Below, piece by piece: positions 1 to 5,203 of a stretch of 5,203 nt of DNA. Source of the DNA: Thermoflexales bacterium (GTDB lineage Bacteria; Chloroflexota; Anaerolineae; Fen-1058). The translations under genes and the position numbers were made by a program. The notes beneath the pieces were generated by a model. It was not told the origin of the DNA and did no database searches. It was given only the letters and a program-made list of their open reading frames with translations. Numbering within the stretch: position 1 is the first letter of the stretch; each line of letters opens with the position of its first letter. The stretch is taken from assembly GCA_030834835.1 (NCBI GenBank), contig JAUQXD010000937.1:1-5203 (forward strand). The letters run 5' to 3'.

Positions 1-1978
1 AGTCGCGGATGGCCTGCGGATCGATGCGGCCCGCGCTGAATTCATCGTAGATGTCCTGCACGTCCACCTTCGCCACGCGCAGTCCCTCGCCCGCCCGATA
101 GGCCAGCAGCGGATCGATCGGCGCCCACAACGCACGCGGCACAATCGCGATGTAGTCGTAAGCGTCGGCCGGTGAGCGCCACGTCGACGGGGTGTCCCAC
201 TCGATCGCGGCCGGTGTCATCAATGCGGCGGGCGTGCTCAGGAAATAGGCCGGCGCGGGTAGATTATCATCCCACACGTGCAGCGTATATGTGCCACTGA
301 TCGACTCCCCCTGCGTGCTGGTGATGATGACGGGGTGGCGCGGATCGCGCACATCGTAAGCGGCAATCGTGCCGGTGGTGAAGCCGCTCACGGCCAGATC
401 GATATTGCCCGGCGTGACGCCTTCAATGTACTGCCGATCGTTTTGCGTCTTCGCCCGCGCCGGATAACTGACCTCGACCCAATCGGGCGAGACCCAGTAC
501 GTGGTGATGCCGGGCAGTTGCGAGACGGCGGCTTGCAGCGTCACCGTGTTGGTCACAGCGTCCAGCCAGGTCGCGGGCACGCTGGCCGTCACGGTATAGT
601 CGGTGCTGCCCTCCCATTGAAATGTGCCCACCGTATGGTTGTTCACGCGCACGCTCACCGATTGATCGGGGTTGCGCGCCGCGTCGGCCTGGCCGCCGTG
701 CAGCATCGCCCGTAACTCGATCGAGCCGGTGGTCGTGATCGGGTCGTCGAAGTTCAGCGTGTACGTCACGCTCTTGGTCAATACGTTCGACGGAGCAATC
801 ACGTCGAGTTGCGTATCGAACCAGTGATCGGCGTTGTCGGCCCGCTGGTACAGGCTGCGATAATCACGATCGTATTCGATGTGCAGTGTTTGCGTGATCG
901 TCGTGACGAGCGGCTCGCTGCCGGTCGGCGCCACGCCCCGAGCGGCCATCCGCGCCCCGGCGGCCCCGGCGTACGTCAGGCGGTAGACATTGCGCGTCAT
1001 GTAGCGGCCCACATACGGTTCCGCGTAAAAGATGATTTCGTCGCCGGCATCGAACTGGCCGTCGCCGTCCTCGTCGGTCACGCGCAGATCGATCGGCTCG
1101 TCCAGATACGTCAGCGCCAGCGCCGACAGGTTGACGCTCGTGATCGGCACGCCCGCGCTGATCAGATCGGTGTACGTCAAATGGTACAGACCGCGCGCCG
1201 TAGTGTAAATACGCACCCCTGGCAGCAGCCCCACCCCCTCTCCCGAAATCTGCCTTTCGATTTCGGGAGCACTAAAGTGTGCTGGCGCAAAGGGGGCCGG
1301 GGGGTGAGGCGGCTTGGCGGCGTGAGGCGTCATGACGGCCTGTGGCGTCACCGTCACCAGCACATCCGGCTGATAGCGCAGCTGTCGCGTCAGCGGGTTA
1401 TATTGAAACGGAAAGACGCGCACGGGCAACAGGCGCTTCCCGCGCTGAATCTGCACCTTGCCGGTCTGCACGGGCGAGGCGGGATAGAAGGCGTTGACGC
1501 GATAGATGGCCGGATCAGGCTGTATGACGGTCGGCACGACCTGGGGCAGATCACTCACGCCCGACCAGCCGGCCGGACCGATCGGGGCGGGCGCCGCGCC
1601 GGGGGCTGCCGGAATATCGACGCGCGCCATCAACGACTGCGTGCCGGTCAGTGTGACGTCCAATCGCCAGTCGCCGTCGGGGGGCAGTTCGACCAGCGTG
1701 TTATACACCGGCAGCGCGGGCGCGCCAGGGACGCTGTGGGTATCGTAACCCGGCACGCTCAGCCCTGCCGCATCCAGTTGATAATGCGGCGTCTGGACGT
1801 GCACTACTAGCGCACCCGTGTCGGGTGCGCCCGCATCGGGCCTGCCCGCGTCAGGCATAGCGCTGGCCGCCGTCATCAATGGTATGTGGGCGGCATCGAT
1901 GGGCGCGCCCAATCCGGGCGCAAGCACCGCGTTCATGATCAACACTCCGCTCAGTAACGCCTGCCAACGCTGATTCAT
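1..1978 (-). CDS. Peptidase C25 (gingipain-like) family exported precursor, N-terminal 659 residues, cut by window edge
   Basis: The minus frame is open without a stop from the ATG at 1976-1978 to the left edge. This start has an AGGAAGG ribosome site 5 bases upstream; the in-frame ATG at 1994-1996 has none. Residues 1-25 look like a signal peptide (MNQRWQ, then a hydrophobic run to GLGA); the cleavage site is unclear. A Pro/Asp/Gly linker follows (42-56), then a gingipain-type propeptide region whose last strands (about 180-212) carry QYNP at 192-195. Residues 224-250 come from a palindromic repeat. From 255 (VRIYTTARGLYHL) a beta domain includes DEDGDGQFDAGDE (302-314), a likely calcium loop. 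WVEVSYPARA lies near 500. The catalytic domain begins about 604 (ADAYDYIAIVP) and shows the family-typical DVQDIYDEF (639-647) and IDPQAIRD (652-659). The catalytic His/Cys pair lies outside, so activity cannot be confirmed. No cysteine occurs in the visible part. C25 members are secreted cysteine endopeptidases or, as in PorU, sortases of the type IX system; which role applies here is unknown. Confidence 0.9.
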   Translation of the reverse strand, partial: MNQRWQALLSGVLIMNAVLAPGLGAPIDAAHIPLMTAASAMPDAGRPDAGAPDTGALVVHVQTPHYQLDAAGLSVPGYDTHSVPGAPALPVYNTLVELPPDGDWRLDVTLTGTQSLMARVDIPAAPGAAPAPIGPAGWSGVSDLPQVVPTVIQPDPAIYRVNAFYPASPVQTGKVQIQRGKRLLPVRVFPFQYNPLTRQLRYQPDVLVTVTPQAVMTPHAAKPPHPPAPFAPAHFSAPEIERQISGEGVGLLPGVRIYTTARGLYHLTYTDLISAGVPITSVNLSALALTYLDEPIDLRVTDEDGDGQFDAGDEIIFYAEPYVGRYMTRNVYRLTYAGAAGARMAARGVAPTGSEPLVTTITQTLHIEYDRDYRSLYQRADNADHWFDTQLDVIAPSNVLTKSVTYTLNFDDPITTTGSIELRAMLHGGQADAARNPDQSVSVRVNNHTVGTFQWEGSTDYTVTASVPATWLDAVTNTVTLQAAVSQLPGITTYWVSPDWVEVSYPARAKTQNDRQYIEGVTPGNIDLAVSGFTTGTIAAYDVRDPRHPVIITSTQGESISGTYTLHVWDDNLPAPAYFLSTPAALMTPAAIEWDTPSTWRSPADAYDYIAIVPRALWAPIDPLLAYRAGEGLRVAKVDVQDIYDEFSAGRIDPQAIRD
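1229..1309. repeat. Palindromic repeat element lying in frame inside the C25 peptidase gene
   Basis: An 11-bp perfect inverted repeat (CTCCCGAAATC at 1240-1250 with GATTTCGGGAG at 1259-1269, loop TGCCTTTC) is nested in outer arms CCCCACCCCC (1229-1238) and GGGGGTGAGG (1300-1309) that match at 9 of 10 positions. A short CACT-AA-AGTG hairpin (1270-1279 region) lies on one side. C-rich arms of the CCTCACCCCC...GGGAGAGGGG type, as I recall, typify intergenic palindromic repeats in Chloroflexota and other bacteria. Read as protein on the minus strand it is exactly 27 codons (residues 224-250) with no stop: a proline-rich half (PHPPAPFAPA) and a polar half (EIERQISGEG). It falls between the propeptide strands and the VRIYTTARGLY domain, where a linker would tolerate it. 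Element ends are judged by the arms; no clear target duplication is seen. Confidence 0.6.
1811..1855 (-). repeat. Three tandem 15-base units encoding PDAGR-PDAGA-PDTGA
   Basis: Residues 42-56 of the C25 precursor are three consecutive five-residue units (PDAGR, PDAGA, PDTGA), a flexible linker between the signal peptide and the first beta domain. The DNA units are similar but not identical, and each sits in a small inverted repeat. The best is a 9-bp stem, GCGCACCCG at 1810-1818 pairing with CGGGTGCGC at 1822-1830 over a 3-base loop. The others are GCCCG/CGGGC at 1829-1841 and GCCTG/CAGGC at 1840-1856. Confidence 0.7.
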
Positions 1979-1983
1979 TTCGG

Positions 1984-1990
1984 CCTTCCT
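1984..1990 (-). promoter_or_regulatory. Ribosome binding site of the C25 peptidase gene
   Basis: On the minus strand the sequence reads AGGAAGG, 5 bases before the ATG at 1976-1978. It decides between two in-frame ATGs. The alternative at 1994-1996 would add six residues (MNRKAE) and has no purine-rich site in front of it. Confidence 0.75.
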
Positions 1991-2166
1991 GTTCATGACG
2001 CCCGTTACACCCGGCAGTTCTCGATTTGTCATTCCGAGACGACCATCATCGCACGCGTGATGCGTGACAGCAGAAACTTAGCGGAGCGGGCTCCCATTGC
2101 CCGCGTACCCGGCGGCGTGGGAGAACTGCACCCACACCCGGCCCAGTCACGTATGGAGTCTCGCGT

Positions 2167-2195
2167 AGTATAAAACACCCCGTGCGATAGCGCAA
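2167..2195 (-). promoter_or_regulatory. Predicted sigma70-type promoter for the C25 peptidase gene
   Basis: On the minus strand TTGCGC (2190-2195) is followed by a 17-base spacer and TATACT (2167-2172). The -10 box matches five of six consensus bases and the spacing is optimal; the -35 box matches only three of six. The spot is the most AT-rich part of the gap, downstream of the hairpin and upstream of the C25 start. Transcription would begin near 2160, giving a leader of about 180 bases. Confidence 0.5.
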
Positions 2196-2232
2196 TCACT
2201 ACATTGAACAATGGCGCGTCCACCATTCAGCA

Positions 2233-2268
2233 ACCTGCCAGACCCGAAGGGGTTCGGGTCTGGCAGGT
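2233..2268 (-). terminator. Perfect 16-bp stem-loop after the repeat-protein gene; probable terminator or palindromic repeat
   Basis: ACCTGCCAGACCCGAA (2233-2248) and TTCGGGTCTGGCAGGT (2253-2268) are exact reverse complements around a 4-base loop (GGGG on plus, CCCC on minus). It begins 35 bases past the TAA of the repeat-protein gene and precedes the next promoter, a position suited to transcript end formation. No T-tract follows on either strand, so it is not a classical intrinsic terminator. It may instead protect the 3' end or be a copy of an interspersed palindrome with CTGCCAG/CTGGCAG arms. Confidence 0.6.
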
Positions 2269-2303
2269 CGTGCGTACGCTTCAGTTGTCGAAACTGTCGG
2301 AGG

Positions 2304-5203
2304 TTACTTTCGGCGGCGTGCCATCATCACAACACCCATCAGCACGACCGCCCAAGGCAGCGCCCACGGTGCTTCCGGAGTCGGGCTGCTGGCTTCCAGC
2401 GAGGTGAGTGTGACCGCCATCGGCACCGTCGTGGCCTGCACCGGGCCGTGCCGCGTAATCGCCCCATCCAGATCCACGTCTTCCAGCCAGTAATAATACG
2501 TCGCGCCGTGCTCGATATCAAAATCATCGTAGTGATAGGCAAAGCCCTCGGTACCGCCGGGCGCTTGCGACGGGATCAGAAACTCGTTCAACTTCGCTGT
2601 CGGCCCGTCCGACGACAAGCCGCACCACAGGTTGAAGCCCAGGTTGTGTAGTTCGCTGGTCGTTTCCCAGGCGATGGCGTTGTGGTCGCCAGTCTGCGTC
2701 GCCGTAAACGACGCCAGGTTGACGGCCGTCGGGCTGAACGTCAACTGATAGTCCTCGACTTCGCCGTTGACCAGCGTGCCATTCCAATCGGTTGAGGTCA
2801 ACGGCGCATCATCGGCGCGCACCCGGAAGTAAACTGGCCGGTTGGCGGCATAACTGGCCGGGATCGATACGCTGACGGGTACCGCGACCGGGCTGCCACT
2901 CACACCGGAATTCGGGTAAAACGCCTCGAAGACACTGTCCTGGTCCCAATCGATCCACAGGCCCAGATAGACCCTCACCCCGCTCTGGCTGGCATTCAAC
3001 GTCACGGTAATGACCGACGTTCCCCCCGCCACCCAGTCGGACGATTTGAGAGTCAGGCCGTCTTCATCCGCGCCGTCGCCCTTTGCATCGGTGGTGGGCT
3101 GGCCGTCCGCTTCAACATCGACGATTGAACCAAGCCAGACCGCCGGGCGGCCGCCGGTTGTGTCGGGCCGCCCATCGCCGCCGTCCGGGAAGACGATATG
3201 CGCCGCGCCCTGGCCAAACAGCGTCTGATAAGCGTTCGGCGCGTCGCCCAGGTCAAGCCGCGGCGTGTAGAAACCAAAGTCATAGCCGTTATCGATTGTG
3301 CCTTCCAGCGCTGTGGCGCTCTGACCCGCCGGATCATCCGAATCCAGGTCTTCGCCGGTCTGGTTCTGCGGCGCAGCGATCATACTGGTTGGCGGGGTAA
3401 CGCTGATCGAGAAAGTCGGCTCGCCTGCGCCGGCGCCATCGAAGTGCTCATCAGTCAGCAGGTTGTCAAAGGCGTAGTGCCCGGCGGCGTCGGCGCGCGT
3501 AACCAGCGTGCTGGTGCCCGCCCCGCCCGGCCAGGTGACATTCAGCGTGACAGTCACTCCGGCGATGCCCGGCTCAGCCGCCTGCTGCACGCCGTCGTTG
3601 TTCCGATCAAGCCACACGAAGTTGCCCAGCGCGGCGGGACTCACATAGTAGCCGAAATCGGCCGTACTATTCACCGCTGCCGCTGGCGTCAACGTGATTG
3701 CATATGGATCAGATTGGCTGTTGTTGTCGGTGCCGATGGTTCCGGTGGACGCCCACCAGCCCGCCAGCACACCGTCGGCGTCGGTGACCACGATCAGGTA
3801 GTGGGCATTGCCGCCGCCGTCGTCGCTGGCCAGGCCATCGAAGTTGTAGGCTCCGCCGCCGCTGGTGGTGGCTTCGCCGATCAGCGTATCGTTGGCGTCC
3901 AATAGACCGTTGGCAGTGTGATCCTGATAAAGTTCGATCGTCACGCCATCCAGGCCGGGTTCGCCGCCGTCCACCAGCCCATTCGCGTTGAGGTCATTCC
4001 AGACGAGATTGCCGATCGTGCCGGCGGCCGCCCCGCGATAGCCAAAGTCTTGTGTCAGGTTGGTCGCGCCAGCGCCGAGCACCACCGTCGATTCATTGGC
4101 CGTCCCGCTATCGGGATCGGTGGTATTGGCGTAACCGGCCGGCGCGGCCACCCGCACTTGATAGGAAGCGGCAGGCAAGTCCCCGAAGAAGTACTGGCCG
4201 TTCTTGTTCGGGGTGGTGCTGGCCAGCCGGGTTGTTCCCGTGGCGTCGTACAGGCGGACGATCACACCTTCCAGCCCTTCATCGGCCTCGGGTGCGCCGC
4301 TATTGTTGGCGTCGAGGAAGATCGTGTCGCCGATCAGGCCGTCGCCGCTGGTATGGTTGGCCGGCGCGTAGCCAAAGTCCTGGAAGATATTGTCCGCACC
4401 GCTGAGAGTGACGGTACTGCGTCCATTGCAGACACCGCACGGCTGACCGCCGTCGACCGCATCAGGTGTGCCGGTCTGGACGAGATTGCCGAGCACATTG
4501 GAAGTGTCATTGACCCACACGGTGTAAGCGCCGTCTGGCAGGCCGTAGAAACCGTATTGACCGCTGCCGTCAGTAATGGTGGTCGCATTGATCGCCTGAT
4601 TGCCATCGAGCAACGCGATGTGCACACCGGCACGACCCGGCTCGCCGGCCCCGCGGCCATCGCCGTTGCTGTCCAGGAAGAGCGTGTTGCCGATCGTGTG
4701 GCCGCCGCTCGTCGACTGATAGCCAAAATCGGCGTTGACGTAGACATCACCGGGCGCGAGCAATATCGGCGTGGTGGTCTGGTTGTCGTTGACGCCGGTG
4801 ACGCCGTAGTGATCGGGATCGCCGGTCTGGGCATAGCCCATCGGGGCGGTGCCGCCGTTGACGCGCACCACGTAAGCGCCAGCCGCCAGGTCATCGAAGA
4901 GATAGTTACCGGCGGCATCGGTCGTCGTCGTCGCAGCGATCACATCATCGGCTGTGTCGAACACGCCGTCTGCGCCGGGGGTGAGCAACTGGACGCTCAC
5001 GCCGCTCAGGCCTGCTTCATTAACAACATCCTGTCGCCCGTCGCCGTTGGCGTCAATCCACAATCGATCGCCAATTGCGCCGAGGCCGCTGTTGCCGCCG
5101 GTCTCACTCGTTGAAGCCCAGTTGTAGCCAAAGTCGGCGGTCCGGTATGCCTGGCCGGCGCTGAGGGCGGCGACGCTGCTATGAGCCGTGCCGACGCCAT
5201 CCT
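2304..5203 (-). CDS. Large exported SdrD B-like repeat protein with GEVED and FN3-like domains and a C-terminal membrane tail, 5' end cut
   Basis: The frame is open from the right edge to TAA at 2304-2306, giving 965 visible residues, numbered here from the codon at 5199-5201. A TTG at 5061-5063 could be taken as a start, but the frame continues upstream with the tail of another repeat (TADFGY, 21-26), so the real start is outside. Five full SdrD B-like units follow at about 41-161, 168-278, 288-388, 394-518 and 523-644. Each opens with a (I/L)G(D/N)xxxxD turn and closes with DFGY or DFGF. LGDAPNAY (651) begins a region ending in GEVEDY (813-818), the GEVED module. An FN3-like domain (about 827-925, with AWETTSELHNLGFNLW and YYYWLEDVDLDG) comes next. 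The end is a Pro/Ser/Glu spacer, a hydrophobic helix (944-961) and RRRK. SdrD B domains in staphylococcal surface proteins are rigid calcium-binding stalks, so a surface stalk, adhesin or sheath role is likely. Ligand and enzyme activity are unknown; no catalytic domain is visible. Confidence 0.92.
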   Translation of the reverse strand, partial: DGVGTAHSSVAALSAGQAYRTADFGYNWASTSETGGNSGLGAIGDRLWIDANGDGRQDVVNEAGLSGVSVQLLTPGADGVFDTADDVIAATTTTDAAGNYLFDDLAAGAYVVRVNGGTAPMGYAQTGDPDHYGVTGVNDNQTTTPILLAPGDVYVNADFGYQSTSGGHTIGNTLFLDSNGDGRGAGEPGRAGVHIALLDGNQAINATTITDGSGQYGFYGLPDGAYTVWVNDTSNVLGNLVQTGTPDAVDGGQPCGVCNGRSTVTLSGADNIFQDFGYAPANHTSGDGLIGDTIFLDANNSGAPEADEGLEGVIVRLYDATGTTRLASTTPNKNGQYFFGDLPAASYQVRVAAPAGYANTTDPDSGTANESTVVLGAGATNLTQDFGYRGAAAGTIGNLVWNDLNANGLVDGGEPGLDGVTIELYQDHTANGLLDANDTLIGEATTSGGGAYNFDGLASDDGGGNAHYLIVVTDADGVLAGWWASTGTIGTDNNSQSDPYAITLTPAAAVNSTADFGYYVSPAALGNFVWLDRNNDGVQQAAEPGIAGVTVTLNVTWPGGAGTSTLVTRADAAGHYAFDNLLTDEHFDGAGAGEPTFSISVTPPTSMIAAPQNQTGEDLDSDDPAGQSATALEGTIDNGYDFGFYTPRLDLGDAPNAYQTLFGQGAAHIVFPDGGDGRPDTTGGRPAVWLGSIVDVEADGQPTTDAKGDGADEDGLTLKSSDWVAGGTSVITVTLNASQSGVRVYLGLWIDWDQDSVFEAFYPNSGVSGSPVAVPVSVSIPASYAANRPVYFRVRADDAPLTSTDWNGTLVNGEVEDYQLTFSPTAVNLASFTATQTGDHNAIAWETTSELHNLGFNLWCGLSSDGPTAKLNEFLIPSQAPGGTEGFAYHYDDFDIEHGATYYYWLEDVDLDGAITRHGPVQATTVPMAVTLTSLEASSPTPEAPWALPWAVVLMGVVMMARRRK
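2307..2384 (-). other. C-terminal membrane anchor or sorting-type tail of the repeat protein
   Basis: The last 26 residues are a short spacer PTPEAPW, a hydrophobic stretch (ALPWAVVLMGVVMMA) and a terminal RRRK. The order spacer, helix, basic end resembles the tripartite tails of PEP-CTERM, GlyGly-CTERM and LPXTG proteins. No LPXTG is present and the PE-P match is loose. At minimum it is a C-terminal membrane anchor with the basic end in the cytoplasm. Confidence 0.65.
3270..5201 (-). repeat. Tandem SdrD B-like (Cna_B-type fold) repeat array: one partial plus five full units
   Basis: Units end in DFGY/F codons at 5124-5135, 4719-4730, 4368-4379, 4038-4049, 3648-3659 and 3270-3281, so spacing is about 330-405 bases and the units are clearly divergent. 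Calcium-type loops near the start of each unit are DANGDG, DSNGDG, DANNSG, DLNANG and DRNNDG; the third unit has Ser and the fourth Asn where the others have the fifth-position Asp. Units one and four carry a second loop (DGVFDTADD and NGLLDANDT). A TTDxxGxYxFxxL strand motif recurs in most units. The protein repeats are easy to see, but the DNA has drifted, so this is an old expansion rather than a recent duplication. Confidence 0.85.

Larger units (their letters stand above)
1979..2303. other. 325-base intergenic region between the repeat protein and the C25 peptidase gene
   Basis: No convincing gene lies here on either strand. Read on the minus strand it holds the stem-loop at 2233-2268, the promoter at 2167-2195 and a leader of about 180 bases to the C25 start. 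The leader contains weaker inverted repeats: CTCCCA (2091-2096) with TGGGAG (2118-2123), TCTCG (2019-2023) with CGAGA (2035-2039), and the 8-base palindrome CACGCGTG (2052-2059). None matches a riboswitch or known RNA that I recognise. Confidence 0.7.

Noticed and set aside
278..715. Plus-strand open frame of 145 codons
   Set aside because: It is antisense to the beta-domain part of the C25 gene, has an Arg-rich composition and shows no family resemblance.
809..1810. Plus-strand open frame of 333 codons
   Set aside because: It is antisense to the C25 precursor, whose minus-strand translation gives clear family motifs. The plus product is Arg/His-rich, typical of an antisense shadow.
2019..2039. 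TCTCG/CGAGA with GTCATTCCGAG, recalling common GTCATTCCGAG-type intergenic repeats
   Set aside because: Only a short core matches and the rest of such a repeat is not seen, so a remnant cannot be supported.
2029..2226. Minus-strand 65-codon frame in the intergenic region
   Set aside because: It has no ribosome site before its ATG, overlaps the predicted promoter and leader, and has no coherent domain or membrane pattern.
2282..2296. Small inverted repeat CAGTT/AACTG just after the repeat-protein stop
   Set aside because: A 5-bp AT-containing stem is expected by chance; the 16-bp hairpin nearby is the credible structure.
5061..5063. TTG as the start of the repeat protein
   Set aside because: The same frame continues to the right edge and encodes a TADFGY repeat end and an IGDRLW repeat start, so the TTG is an internal leucine codon.
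3918..5114. Long plus-strand open frame of 398 codons
   Set aside because: It lies wholly antisense to the SdrD B-like array. Its length follows from the high GC and repetitive codons of the real gene; its protein shows no recognisable domain.

Overview
The window comes from a GC-rich bacterium and holds two large exported-protein genes on the minus strand, both cut by the window edges. The architecture points to Chloroflexota, probably an Anaerolineae-like lineage. The clues are serial SdrD B-like repeats followed by an LGDAPxxY/GEVED module, an FN3-like 'WETTSELxNLGFNLW' module and a short C-terminal membrane tail, sitting next to a gingipain-type (peptidase C25) precursor. This taxonomic call is inference from family knowledge; no marker gene is present.

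Right part (2304-5203, minus): the C-terminal 965 residues of a giant repeat protein. The frame stays open to the right edge, so its true start lies outside. It has the tail of one SdrD B-like unit, five complete units, the LGDAP/GEVED region, an FN3-like domain, and a proline-rich spacer, hydrophobic helix and RRRK end.

Middle (1979-2303): a 325-base intergenic region. Read on the minus strand it contains a perfect 16-bp stem-loop 35 bases after the stop codon, then a good sigma70-type promoter, then a leader of about 180 bases ending in a strong ribosome binding site. The two genes are therefore probably separate transcription units.

Left part (1-1978, minus): the first 659 residues of a peptidase C25 family precursor, with signal peptide, proline/aspartate-rich linker, gingipain-like propeptide, beta domains and the first ~55 residues of the catalytic domain. 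The catalytic His and Cys lie beyond the left edge. An 81-base palindromic element of intergenic-repeat type sits in frame in its interdomain linker; this is the most unusual thing in the window.

Together the genes suggest a cell-surface locus: a repetitive, probably calcium-binding and membrane-tethered protein beside a secreted cysteine protease. Any functional link between them is inference. No RNA genes, CRISPR array, transposase or plus-strand genes were found.
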